Shown in pieces: positions 1 to 9,106 of a DNA stretch of 64,000 bases; within the stretch, counting starts at the first letter, position 1; the number at the start of each line of letters is the position of its first letter. Source of the stretch: Sapientia aquatica (GTDB lineage Bacteria; Pseudomonadota; Gammaproteobacteria; Burkholderiales; Burkholderiaceae_D); the NCBI RefSeq assembly GCF_004358105.1, contig NZ_SMYL01000001.1, positions 558,001-622,000 on the forward strand, read 5' to 3'. Both the position numbers and the translations under genes were made by a program. The notes under the pieces were generated by a model. It saw only the letters and a program-made list of their open reading frames with translations. It was not told the origin of the DNA and searched no databases.

Positions 1-303
1 GTTGGGCACGGCGGGATTGTGGTGTTTGACGATACTGTCGATATGGCCAAACAAGCGCGCTATGCGATGGAATTTTGCGCTGCCGAATCGTGCGGAAAAT
101 GCACGCCATGCCGGATTGGCTCGACGCGCGGTGTTGAGACAGTCGATAAAATTATCGCCAACCAAGATCGCGTGCAGCAGGTGGAATTATTGCGCGATTT
201 ATGCGATGTGATGGTCAGCGGTTCGCTGTGCGCGATGGGCAGCTTGACGCCTAATCCTGTGTTGTCGGCGTTAAATTATTTTCCGAATGATTTTAATCGG
301 TGA
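1..303 (+). CDS. fdsB: NAD-dependent formate dehydrogenase beta subunit, C-terminal part (cut by window edge)
   Basis: This is the last 100 codons of a NuoF-like subunit; the open frame already runs at base 1, so the start lies upstream. The visible part carries the NuoF-type 4Fe-4S motif ESCGKCTPCRIG followed by a fourth cysteine in the SLCAMG segment. In Fds-type formate dehydrogenases this subunit binds FMN and NAD+ and passes electrons from the alpha subunit to NAD+ in the cytoplasm. FdsA follows 110 bp downstream on the same strand, which separates this from NuoF of complex I, whose neighbour would be NuoG. The 304-413 gap shows no terminator, so co-transcription with fdsA is likely. Confidence 0.88.
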   Translation, partial: VGHGGIVVFDDTVDMAKQARYAMEFCAAESCGKCTPCRIGSTRGVETVDKIIANQDRVQQVELLRDLCDVMVSGSLCAMGSLTPNPVLSALNYFPNDFNR

Positions 304-413
304 GCGGCATTAGCGAGCGCGAAGCAGGTGCATCAAGGTTGACAACGATTTTTTAATGTATCCACCAAAATAATAAATTTTCCCAAATAGTTATCTTGGG
401 TAAAGGACGACAA

Positions 414-3269
414 ATGAACCAACTAAACCAAACCGATTACGGCACCCCAGCGCGCCAATCCGAGAACCTGGTCACGATTGAAATTGATGGCGTAGAAGTC
501 CAAGTCGCCGCCGGAACGTCGGTGATGCGCGCAGCGGTAGAAGCGGGCGTGAACGTGCCAAAATTGTGTGCCACCGATAGTTTGGAGCCGTTCGGTTCAT
601 GCCGTTTATGTTTGGTTGAAATCGAAGGTCGGCGCGGTTACCCCGCTTCCTGCACCACGCCGTGCGAGCCGGGCATGAAGGTCAAAACCCAATCACCAAA
701 ACTGGCCAGCCTGCGCAAAGGCGTCATGGAGTTATACATCTCTGACCATCCGCTCGATTGTTTAACCTGCCCAACCAACGGTAATTGCGAATTGCAAGAC
801 ATGGCTGGCGTGGTTGGCTTGCGCGAAGTGCGGTACGGCTACGAAGGTAAAAATCATCTGGAATTAAAAAAGGACGAATCCAATCCTTACTTCACCTACG
901 ACGCATCGAAATGCATCGTCTGCAATCGCTGCGTGCGAGCCTGTGAAGAAACGCAAGGAACCTTCGCCTTGACGATTTCTGGCCGCGGCTTTGAATCGCG
1001 TGTTTCTCCGGGGCAGAGCCAGCCATTTATGGAATCCGAATGCGTCTCCTGCGGCGCTTGCGTCGATGCCTGCCCAACTGCCACCTTGACCGAAAAAACC
1101 ATAATCATGATGGGGCAAGCGGAACACAGCAAGATCACGACGTGTGCGTATTGCGGCGTTGGTTGCTCGTTCAAAGCCGAAATGAAAGGCAATGAAGTTG
1201 TGCGCATGGTGCCGAACAAGGATGGACACGCGAACCACGGACATTCTTGCGTGAAAGGTCGTTTTGCATGGGGTTATGCAACCCACAAAGACCGCATGTT
1301 AAAGCCCATGATTCGTAAAAATATCACCGATCCTTGGAAAGAAGTGTCGTGGGACGAAGCCTTAAATTACGCCGCGTCCGAATTCCGCCGAATTCAAGCC
1401 AAGTTTGGTAAAGATTCCATCGGCGGCATTACTTCGTCACGCTGCACCAACGAAGAAACGTATTTGGTACAGAAATTAGTGCGCGCTGCGTTTGGCAATA
1501 ACAACGTCGATACCTGCGCCCGGGTGTGCCATTCGCCAACCGGCTTTGGACTTAAACAAACGCTGGGCGAATCGGCTGGAACCCAGACGTTTGATTCGGT
1601 CATGAAGTCCGACGTCATCATGATTATTGGTGCCAATCCGGCGGCTGCGCATCCAGTATTCGCCTCCCAAATGAAGCGCCGCTTGCGCCAAGGCGCAAAG
1701 CTGATCGTGATCGATCCGCGCACCACAGAAATGGTCAAGTCACCGCACATTCAAGCGGATTATCATTTAAAACTGAAACCGGGGACCAATGTGGCCGTGA
1801 TTACCGCATTAGCGCATGTGATCATGAGCGAGAAATTGTTCGACGCCGATTACATCGCGCAACGCTGCGACACCGAATCGTTTGAACATTGGACTAAGTT
1901 CGTATTGAAACCAGAAAATTCGCCCGAAGCGATGGAGCCGATTACTGGCGTGAGCGCCGAGGAACTGCGCGGTGCCGCGCGCATGTACGCGCAAGGGAAT
2001 AATGGCGCAATTTATTATGGCTTAGGCGTAACCGAACACGCGCAAGGTTCTACCATGGTGATTGGTATCGCGAACTTGGCGATGGCAACGGGCAATGTGG
2101 GGCGCGAAGGCGTGGGCGTGAATCCACTGCGTGGACAAAACAATGTGCAAGGTTCGTGCGATATGGGTTCGTTCCCACATGAATTGCCGGGCTACCGCCA
2201 TATCTCTGATACGACGATTCGTACCCAATTTGAGCGAGCCTGGGATTGCACGTTGAACCCAGAACCCGGTTTGCGGATTCCAAACATGTTTGATGCCGCC
2301 TTGTCTGGTTCCTTTAAGGGCTTGTATTGCGAAGGCGAAGACATCGTGCAATCCGATCCCAACACCCAGCATGTGACCGCAGCATTGTCAGCCATGGAAT
2401 GCATCGTGGTGCAAGACATCTTCTTGAATGAAACTGCTAAATACGCGCATGTGTTTTTACCGGGTTCGTCCTTTTTAGAAAAAGACGGCACCTTCACCAA
2501 TGCCGAACGTCGGATTTCGCGCGTAAGAAAAGTCATGCCGCCGAAAGCCGGTAAATCGGATTGGGAAGTCACCGTCGCGTTATCTAACGCATTGGGCTAT
2601 CCAATGAACTACAAACATCCGTCCGAAATCATGGATGAAATTGCCGCTTTAACGCCAACCTTTAAAGGCGTGAGCTATAAACGTTTGGAAGAATTAGGCA
2701 GCATCCAATGGCCATGTAACGACGCTGCGCCAAATGGCACGCCGACCATGCACATCGATCAGTTCGTGCGCGGTAAAGGCAAGTTCATCAATACCCAATT
2801 CTTTGCCACGTCGGAAAAAGTGACGCCAAAATTCCCATTGATTTTGACGACTGGGCGCATTCTGTCGCAATACAATGTGGGAGCACAAACACGGCGCACG
2901 GAAAACGTACATTGGCATAACGAAGATTTACTGGAAATTCATCCGCATGACGCCGAAGATCGCGGCATTAAAACCAATACCTTGGTCGGCATCGAATCGC
3001 GTGCGGGTCACACGGTGTTGCGTGCCTTGGTGACTGAGCGTATGCAACCGGGCGTGGTATATACGACCTTCCATTTTCCTGAGTCCGGCGCGAATGTAAT
3101 CACCACCGATAATTCAGATTGGGCGACCAACTGTCCTGAATACAAAGTCACGGCGGTGCAGGTAATGCCGGTGCTGCAGCAATCGGAATGGCAGCAAAAA
3201 TACTCACAGTTCCATGAGCAACAAATGGGCTTGCTCAAAGAAAATGCCGAAGAAGCGGGTATCAAATAA
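414..3269 (+). CDS. fdsA: NAD-dependent formate dehydrogenase alpha subunit (Mo-bisMGD catalytic subunit)
   Basis: Oxidises formate to CO2. Numbering is from the ATG at 414, which follows AAAGGA at a good distance; an in-frame TTG at 396 is less likely. Cys52, 63, 66 and 80 fit a 2Fe-2S ferredoxin domain. His112 with Cys116/119/125 fits the NuoG-type cluster. Cys167-177 and Cys210-220 fit two 4Fe-4S sites. Cys244/247/251/279 open the molybdopterin oxidoreductase domain. Cys372-His373 (motif VCHSP) sits where the Mo ligand is expected, so this is a cysteine enzyme and not a selenocysteine one. The C-terminal part is the molydopterin dinucleotide-binding domain. At 951 aa the length is normal for FdsA. 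It lies between fdsB and fdsD. Confidence 0.96.
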   Translation: MNQLNQTDYGTPARQSENLVTIEIDGVEVQVAAGTSVMRAAVEAGVNVPKLCATDSLEPFGSCRLCLVEIEGRRGYPASCTTPCEPGMKVKTQSPKLASLRKGVMELYISDHPLDCLTCPTNGNCELQDMAGVVGLREVRYGYEGKNHLELKKDESNPYFTYDASKCIVCNRCVRACEETQGTFALTISGRGFESRVSPGQSQPFMESECVSCGACVDACPTATLTEKTIIMMGQAEHSKITTCAYCGVGCSFKAEMKGNEVVRMVPNKDGHANHGHSCVKGRFAWGYATHKDRMLKPMIRKNITDPWKEVSWDEALNYAASEFRRIQAKFGKDSIGGITSSRCTNEETYLVQKLVRAAFGNNNVDTCARVCHSPTGFGLKQTLGESAGTQTFDSVMKSDVIMIIGANPAAAHPVFASQMKRRLRQGAKLIVIDPRTTEMVKSPHIQADYHLKLKPGTNVAVITALAHVIMSEKLFDADYIAQRCDTESFEHWTKFVLKPENSPEAMEPITGVSAEELRGAARMYAQGNNGAIYYGLGVTEHAQGSTMVIGIANLAMATGNVGREGVGVNPLRGQNNVQGSCDMGSFPHELPGYRHISDTTIRTQFERAWDCTLNPEPGLRIPNMFDAALSGSFKGLYCEGEDIVQSDPNTQHVTAALSAMECIVVQDIFLNETAKYAHVFLPGSSFLEKDGTFTNAERRISRVRKVMPPKAGKSDWEVTVALSNALGYPMNYKHPSEIMDEIAALTPTFKGVSYKRLEELGSIQWPCNDAAPNGTPTMHIDQFVRGKGKFINTQFFATSEKVTPKFPLILTTGRILSQYNVGAQTRRTENVHWHNEDLLEIHPHDAEDRGIKTNTLVGIESRAGHTVLRALVTERMQPGVVYTTFHFPESGANVITTDNSDWATNCPEYKVTAVQVMPVLQQSEWQQKYSQFHEQQMGLLKENAEEAGIK

Positions 3270-3331
3270 TTAGCGCAATGTAGCTCAGAGCAAACGACGG
3301 ATGTTGGCTCTGGGTTCAACGAAGGGCTTGT

Positions 3332-3553
3332 ATGAACGTAGAAAATTTAGTGACGATGGCGAACCAAATCGGTTCGTTTTACGAAACCATGCCAGATCGC
3401 GCCACAGCGTTAGCGGATAGCGCCAATCACATTAAGAAGTTTTGGGAGCCAAGAATGCGACGTGCTTTGTTGGCCTATCTGGATGAAGCTAAAGAGACGG
3501 AACTGTCTCCATTTGTGCTGGAGGCAATTCAATCGCATCGCTCTTTATTGTGA
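3332..3553 (+). CDS. fdsD: Formate dehydrogenase delta subunit
   Basis: This 73-aa soluble protein resembles the small delta subunit of NAD-dependent formate dehydrogenases, with the conserved stretches NQIGSFYETMP near the N-terminus and HIKKFWEPRMRRAL in the middle. The family accompanies FdsGBA and is thought to help assembly or stability; it has no cofactor motif. It starts 62 bp after fdsA with a weak GAAGGG ribosome site. In Cupriavidus necator the order is fdsGBACD, but no fdsC (FdhD-like) gene lies between fdsA and fdsD here. Its stop overlaps the convergent nnr gene by 9 bp. Confidence 0.88.
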   Translation: MNVENLVTMANQIGSFYETMPDRATALADSANHIKKFWEPRMRRALLAYLDEAKETELSPFVLEAIQSHRSLL

Positions 3554-5020
3554 ATTAAGTTGTTGGCGAATTTCTACTAGCAATTCACTGGCCGTTAAGC
3601 CAACCGGCCCAATGCCCCGTTTCACCAAATTATCGGCTGCTGCGCCGTGCAGATACGTCGCCGCGAGCGCGGTTTGCCAGCAATCTTTGTGTTGCGCAAA
3701 TAACGCTCCGCAAACTCCCGCTAATACGTCGCCCGTGCCGCCACTGGCTAAGCCGGGATTACCGGTTGGATTAATCACCACTGCGCCATCGGGATGGGCG
3801 ATAACCGTTCCAGAGCCTTTTAATATCACCACTGCGGCAAAACGTCGCGCGATTTTTTTGGCGGCCTGCACGCGATCAGCTTGGACGACATCAATGCCGC
3901 AACCCAGCAGGCGCGCCGCTTCCAAAGGATGGGGAGTGAGTATGGTGCTCGACTTGTCGCGTCCGCTGCACAGTGCATGCAAGGCTGGTTGCTGTGAAAG
4001 TAAATTCAACGCATCGGCATCAATTACTAATGGACTGGTGGCTAATAGTGCGCGGCTGACGATTTCAAAACTCGCTACCGAACTACCCAAGCCCGGGCCG
4101 ATCACTACCGCATTGTCTGGCCCAAAGATAATTTGCTGCGCTGGGCGGCACATGATTTCTGGTTGCTGCAAATCGTAATGCGGCGGGTTGTCGATAAAGC
4201 CCGCGATAGTTTTGCCTGCCCCTGCATACAAAGTGGCACGCGCAGCCAGCACCAGTGCGCCTTGCATGCCCGTTGTGCCACCGATCAGCGACACCGTGCC
4301 ATTGCTGCCTTTGTGGCTGTTTTGTCGACGTGCTTGGCCGATAATTGGAAATAGGGCGGTGCGGTTTAATTGCAGGTCGGATGCAGGAAATTGGCCGCGC
4401 TCGATTCCCAAGTCAGCCAAGACAATTTGCCCGGCGTAGTCTTTTCCATCGGCGGTATGCAAGCCAATTTTGTCGCCAATAAAGGTAATCGTATGGGTGG
4501 CGCGTATGGCGCAGGCAATGATGGTGTTGCCGGTATCGGCATCCAAACCACTTGGTATATCTAAGGCCAGAACAGGACAAGACAGGGCATTAATTTGCTC
4601 GCACTGCTGCTTTAAGGAGCGACTGATTTTGCTCGGTTTAAGTCCGATACCGAATAGGCCGTCGATGACTAAATCGTAGTCCTCTGTCACAGCCGATTCG
4701 GCATCTAACCAGTGTATCGATTTAAGCGCTTGCGCTTTATCCAAGGCTTGTTGTGCTTCGTCCGAGCGCGGCGTTTTGCTTTGGATTTGGAGCACGCTAA
4801 CGTGGTGTTTTGCGTTTGCTAAATGTGCCGCGGTTTCGAAAGCGTCGCCGCCGTTGTTGCCGGGGCCTGCGACGACTAAGATGCGCTGTGGTGTTGAGTT
4901 AAGGAGTTGTAAAGCCAATTGCGCGGCGGCTAAACCGGCAGCGCGCATTAAGGTTCCTGATGCTAATTTTGCTTGAGCTGCTTGTTCGATCTGACGGAGC
5001 TGTTTGACTGTGTACAACAT
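3545..5020 (-). CDS. nnr: Bifunctional NAD(P)H-hydrate epimerase / ADP-dependent NAD(P)H-hydrate dehydratase
   Basis: Repairs damaged NADHX and NADPHX. The N-terminal YjeF_N epimerase domain (about residues 1-210) carries the glycine-rich motif VVAGPGNNGGDAF. The C-terminal ribokinase-like dehydratase domain (about 220-490) carries GGTTGMQGALVLAA, DADALNLL, LTPHPLEAARLLG and the anion-hole region NPGLASGGTGDVLAG. The ATG at 5020 is chosen because AAAGG lies about 8 bp upstream; a TTG nine codons earlier is possible but has no such site. The length of 491 aa fits the fused bacterial family. It lies 54 bp behind dadA and is probably co-transcribed with it. The 3' end overlaps the convergent fdsD. 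Confidence 0.94.
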   Translation of the reverse strand: MLYTVKQLRQIEQAAQAKLASGTLMRAAGLAAAQLALQLLNSTPQRILVVAGPGNNGGDAFETAAHLANAKHHVSVLQIQSKTPRSDEAQQALDKAQALKSIHWLDAESAVTEDYDLVIDGLFGIGLKPSKISRSLKQQCEQINALSCPVLALDIPSGLDADTGNTIIACAIRATHTITFIGDKIGLHTADGKDYAGQIVLADLGIERGQFPASDLQLNRTALFPIIGQARRQNSHKGSNGTVSLIGGTTGMQGALVLAARATLYAGAGKTIAGFIDNPPHYDLQQPEIMCRPAQQIIFGPDNAVVIGPGLGSSVASFEIVSRALLATSPLVIDADALNLLSQQPALHALCSGRDKSSTILTPHPLEAARLLGCGIDVVQADRVQAAKKIARRFAAVVILKGSGTVIAHPDGAVVINPTGNPGLASGGTGDVLAGVCGALFAQHKDCWQTALAATYLHGAAADNLVKRGIGPVGLTASELLVEIRQQLNSQ

Positions 5021-5074
5021 GCGCGACACCTTTCTCAGACTGTTCAAATAAATTCTATTGTAGCCAGCTTCAAG

Positions 5075-6325
5075 TTAGCGCAGTAAACCGATCCCATCAA
5101 GATTTATGTCCGGTTTGATGTCAGAAATCAGATCAGCAATGATCTTGCCCGCGCCGGTTGCCATGGCCCAGCCATTTTCGGCATGCGCTAAGTTCACAAA
5201 CACGTTGGCCTTGCAAGTTGGCCCAATCAACGGAACGCCATCGGGTAACATTAAATGCTCACTCGTTAATGTTTGGGCAGTGTGGTAGTTGGCAGCATTG
5301 GGGAACCAATCGGTGGCGATTTGGCGTAAATTTTGCCACGCTATTTCGTCGGTCTTTTTACTGTTTTTACCCAAGCGCAGCGTGCCAGCGACGCGGATAC
5401 GTTTATCCATGCGCGTGATCACGGTTTGTTCGTATTCATCGATGATGCTGATGTTTGGACTGTCTTCGTTATTCTTAATGCTAGCGGTGGCTGAATAGGA
5501 TTGAAACTGCGCTACGGGTAAATCGATACCGATCTGTTTAAAGAACAAACTGCTGTTAGCGCCTGCGGCAATGACGACAGCATCGAACTGGACATGATTA
5601 GCCAGATCACCTTGTTTTAATAAAAGTGTCACGCCGTTCTTGTTCGATTGAATCTGTTCGCACGCGCTAGCAAATTCAAACTTAACGTCAAGTTGCTGCG
5701 TAATCAGCTTTAATTGCTTGCTAAATAAGACGCAATTGCCTTGTCCATCCTGCGGCATGTACACGCCACCGACGAGCGCTGTTTGTTGATTTAATGCTGG
5801 TTCTAGTTGGTGGCAGGCCGCTGTATCGAGAACTTGAAAAGGAATCCCTGCGTCAGTTAATACAGCCAATCCGGCTCGAATTTTTTGTTGTTCCTTGGTC
5901 GTGCGGAAGAGTTGCAAAACGCCGTTACGGTGCTGGAAATCTAAATTGTGTAGGTGTTCAATATCGGTCAGTAGATGCTGTCCGTAAGCGCCTAAGCGTT
6001 GTAATTTTTCTTTATTAATGAGCAGCTTTTCAGCCGAACATTCGCGCATCCAAGCACGCAACCAGCTCCATTGCGCTAGACGAAACGAGGGGTTTAATTT
6101 AACCGTGCTATTGGAATTTAACCATTGCGAGAGGATGCGTTTAACCATTCCAGGCGCACCGAGTGGGGCTAAATGCGCTGGGCCGAGCAGGCCAGCATGC
6201 GCCAAACTTGCTTCTTCGCTGACATTGCCGCGTTGCTCAATAACGCTTACTTGATGCCCGTTTTGCGCCAGAAAATACGCTGTCGTCATTCCCACTACAC
6301 CAGCACCGATAACTGCAACCCGCAT
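5075..6325 (-). CDS. dadA: FAD-dependent D-amino acid dehydrogenase (DadA-like)
   Basis: The 416-aa protein belongs to the DAO/DadA flavoprotein family, which oxidises D-amino acids to 2-oxo acids and passes electrons to the respiratory chain. The N-terminus is a textbook dinucleotide site (GAGVVGMTTAYFLA), followed by the family's GLLGPAHLAPLG region and a C-terminal FAD contact segment near HAENGWAMATGAG. AAAGGA precedes the ATG at a normal distance. The gene is the first of a likely two-gene unit with nnr. No alanine racemase or dad regulator is next to it, so the substrate is inferred from the family only. Confidence 0.85.
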   Translation of the reverse strand: MRVAVIGAGVVGMTTAYFLAQNGHQVSVIEQRGNVSEEASLAHAGLLGPAHLAPLGAPGMVKRILSQWLNSNSTVKLNPSFRLAQWSWLRAWMRECSAEKLLINKEKLQRLGAYGQHLLTDIEHLHNLDFQHRNGVLQLFRTTKEQQKIRAGLAVLTDAGIPFQVLDTAACHQLEPALNQQTALVGGVYMPQDGQGNCVLFSKQLKLITQQLDVKFEFASACEQIQSNKNGVTLLLKQGDLANHVQFDAVVIAAGANSSLFFKQIGIDLPVAQFQSYSATASIKNNEDSPNISIIDEYEQTVITRMDKRIRVAGTLRLGKNSKKTDEIAWQNLRQIATDWFPNAANYHTAQTLTSEHLMLPDGVPLIGPTCKANVFVNLAHAENGWAMATGAGKIIADLISDIKPDINLDGIGLLR

Positions 6326-6606
6326 TTGTTTCTATCCTTTAATTCAAAATGGCGCCTAGGATAGCATTGTTCTAAATTAGATTGAGCTGTTGAATTAATT
6401 ATTTGTCGTTCTGAAACGTTAAAAATGGTGGTATTTAAGCAATTTTTGGCTGGCGCATCGACGTTTTAATGCAACGCAAAGGTCAAGTTTGGTTAACTTT
6501 ATTAATTCCTCGGCTGTGGGGCGTTAAAGGTAGCTTTTCGCGCAGACAAAGTTCTTTTTAATGTGAAATAATGGCGGGCTTTTTTAAATTGTAAGGCGAC
6601 ATCTTA

Positions 6607-8319
6607 ATGTTTTTGAGTCAACTTAACACGCAACGAAATTCTCCAAACAGTACTGCAATGGGTATGGCGATTCCCGTTTGGCTAGTTTGGGTTGTTTCCA
6701 TCCTGTGCGTCTGGGTTGGCTTGGGCTCGTATGGCGTGCTCAATAATAACGAAGGGCTATACGCTCAAATTCCGCACGAAATGCTGGCCTCCGGCGACAT
6801 CAAGCATTGGATTATCCCGCACTTAAATGGCTTGCCCTATATGGAAAAGCCGCCACTGCTGTATTGGCTCACCGCCTTATCGTTTGTGCTTTTTGGACAA
6901 GCTGAATGGGTCGTGCGCTTAATTCCAACCTTGGCTGGATTGGGATGCGTCGGTTTAATCTTGAATTTTGGTGAACGGATTTATCGTCCGCAAGTTGGCC
7001 GATTGGCTGCGTTGATGTTTATCTCTGGACTGGGCATCCTGATTATCAGTCGAACATTAGTGTTCGATATGTTGTTGACGTTTTTCCTTACCGGCGCATT
7101 GATGTGCGCGTATTTATACAAGGTGGAAGAACATATTAGTGACTTGCGCTGGGCCCATGTGTTTTTAGCGTTTGGCGTGCTGACCAAGGGTTTTGTCGCG
7201 ATCTTGTTGTGCAGTTTAGTCGTGCTGGTTTGGATTATGATGGTGCATGGCACGGACGCTTGGAAGCAGTATCGCAAATGGATTGATCCTGTGTCGATTG
7301 CCATCTTTTTTGTCATTACCGTTCCTTGGTTTGTCGCCGCCAGCTTGAGTGAGCCGATTTTTCTTTGGTTCTTCTTCATTAACGAACATGTCTTGCGCTT
7401 TATGGGGCAGAGGTTGCCGCACGATTTTTACTCCGGCCCTTGGTGGTACTATTTGCCGCGCATGGTGATTTATCTTTTCCCTTGGTCGTTGTTGCTGCCG
7501 GTCGCGCTGATGGCAACCTGGTCGCGCCGCTCGCGCATTGAGATTCAAGAATTTACTATCCTGCGTAAAACGCTGATTTTTGCTTGGCTCGTGCCGTTAG
7601 TGTTTTTCTCGCTGTCGAGCGCTAAAGCTAATTATTACTTGATTGTTGGAATGCCATTTGCGGCACTCAATTTAGCTTTATTGCTGGAACAAAGCGAATT
7701 TTTAAAAGGCATTCGTAGCGTCTTATTGGGCTTGATATTGGCCCTGCTGACAGCGGCAGCGGCGATTTATTTATCGTTGACGGATCGGTTGACTTCGTTT
7801 GACTTGATTTTACAAGGGCTGTCAGTGAGCCATTATGCGCAATTAACGTTGTGGACGATTACTAGCTTGTCGCTCATCACGGCGTTGGTCGCCTGGCGTT
7901 ATAGTCGAATTGGCTTGGCGGCATACAGCGTGCTGCCGCTGTTTATCATGCTGGCATTGGTGGTTGCTGCAAATGGCGTTAGCCCCATGATTTCTGATCA
8001 TACGATGGCTGACTTTATCCAACAGAAATTACCCAACCGAACTGTTTATATGTACCGTAATTACGAACAGAATTCTTCGCTGCCTTTTTACTTAAAAAGA
8101 ACAGTGCGGGTTATTGATAGTTCGAGCAGCGATTTGTATTGGGGTAATCGATTGCGACCCGAAAATTCACTTATGGTCAGTCGGGAAGTGCTGAAATCCA
8201 AGAAAGAACCAATGGTGATCGTGGTTCCAAATACCTTGCTGGATGAATTTGCACACGAAAAATTGCATACCCGATTTTTAAATAATAAACAGTTCGGCTA
8301 CGCGACACTGTTTTATTGA
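6607..8319 (+). CDS. Membrane glycosyltransferase of the ArnT/PMT family (GT39/83-like)
   Basis: This 570-aa polytopic membrane protein has the ArnT/PMT signature near the N-terminus: the first periplasmic loop with NNEGLYAQIPHEM, then MEKPPLLYWL. The acidic residue of the first motif is the likely catalytic region. About a dozen hydrophobic segments follow, then a soluble C-terminal tail of some 110 residues. The family moves a sugar from a polyprenyl-phosphate carrier to lipid A or another acceptor on the outer face of the inner membrane. No arn or lipid A genes are next to it, so donor and acceptor are unknown. TAAGGCG precedes the ATG. The 281-bp region upstream, shared with divergent dadA, should hold both promoters. 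Confidence 0.85.
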   Translation: MFLSQLNTQRNSPNSTAMGMAIPVWLVWVVSILCVWVGLGSYGVLNNNEGLYAQIPHEMLASGDIKHWIIPHLNGLPYMEKPPLLYWLTALSFVLFGQAEWVVRLIPTLAGLGCVGLILNFGERIYRPQVGRLAALMFISGLGILIISRTLVFDMLLTFFLTGALMCAYLYKVEEHISDLRWAHVFLAFGVLTKGFVAILLCSLVVLVWIMMVHGTDAWKQYRKWIDPVSIAIFFVITVPWFVAASLSEPIFLWFFFINEHVLRFMGQRLPHDFYSGPWWYYLPRMVIYLFPWSLLLPVALMATWSRRSRIEIQEFTILRKTLIFAWLVPLVFFSLSSAKANYYLIVGMPFAALNLALLLEQSEFLKGIRSVLLGLILALLTAAAAIYLSLTDRLTSFDLILQGLSVSHYAQLTLWTITSLSLITALVAWRYSRIGLAAYSVLPLFIMLALVVAANGVSPMISDHTMADFIQQKLPNRTVYMYRNYEQNSSLPFYLKRTVRVIDSSSSDLYWGNRLRPENSLMVSREVLKSKKEPMVIVVPNTLLDEFAHEKLHTRFLNNKQFGYATLFY

Positions 8320-8334
8320 CCCATTGCGAAGGGT

Positions 8335-9042
8335 TTAGACCGGAAAGCGGTACAGCAGCGCTGCGCCAATACTCCCGATTAGTGGCCCTAGCACGGGAAT
8401 GTACGCATAACTCCAGTCGCTATCCCGTTTGCCCCTGATCGGTAACACGGCATGCATTAAACGCGGAGATAAATCGCGCGCTGGATTCATCGCATAACCC
8501 GTCGTGCCACCGAGTGAAACACCCAATCCCACGACTAATAATGCGACTGGCAGCGCGCTGATTGCACCTAACCCATGTTCCGGTTCGGCCATGCACAAAA
8601 TCGCAAAAACCAAAACAAAGGTGGCGAGCGCTTCCGAGGCAAGATTGCTTACTGGATTGCGAATTGCTGGTCCTGTGCAGAACGACGCTAATTTCAAATC
8701 CGCGTCAGGCGTTGCTTGAAAATGATCGCGATAAATTAGCCAAACTAGCAGCGCACCCGCCATGCCGCCCAACATTTGAGCCGCGATATAAAACGGCGCA
8801 GCTTGCCAAGCAAATTTATTCGTCATTGCTAACGCAATTGTCACCACTGGATTTAAATGCGCTCCGCTGACCACGGCGGAACAAATGACGCCGACAAATA
8901 CCGCGATACCCCAACCAAAAGCGATAACAATCAAACCGCTATTGTGGCCTTTAGTTTTGTTTAGTAAGACGTTAGCGACAACGCCATTACCCAATAAGAC
9001 AAGCAACATCGTGCCGATAAATTCGGCAAAGTGAGGACTCAT
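8335..9042 (-). CDS. glpF: Glycerol uptake facilitator (aquaglyceroporin)
   Basis: The 235-aa MIP-family channel has six predicted membrane spans plus two half-helices and lets glycerol cross the inner membrane. The first pore motif is at residues 64-66 in GAHLNPVVTIAL, so it reads NPV instead of NPA. The second is AMNPARDLSPR, with the Asp after NPAR that marks glycerol-conducting members. It is the last gene of a glpD-glpK-glpF unit, 64 bp after glpK. Its stop lies only 15 bp from the convergent glycosyltransferase stop, with no obvious terminator between. Confidence 0.93.
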   Translation of the reverse strand: MSPHFAEFIGTMLLVLLGNGVVANVLLNKTKGHNSGLIVIAFGWGIAVFVGVICSAVVSGAHLNPVVTIALAMTNKFAWQAAPFYIAAQMLGGMAGALLVWLIYRDHFQATPDADLKLASFCTGPAIRNPVSNLASEALATFVLVFAILCMAEPEHGLGAISALPVALLVVGLGVSLGGTTGYAMNPARDLSPRLMHAVLPIRGKRDSDWSYAYIPVLGPLIGSIGAALLYRFPV

Positions 9043-9106
9043 AGTTATTCCTAGATCGATTTAATCAATTAAAAAGTGGTTGCATTGCGCTGATTTCGAG
9101 TTGGCT

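Noticed and set aside
3462-4178. 238-codon plus-strand open frame opposite nnr
   Set aside because: It overlaps a well-supported enzyme gene and fdsD, and its product is low-complexity Cys/Trp-rich with no family features.
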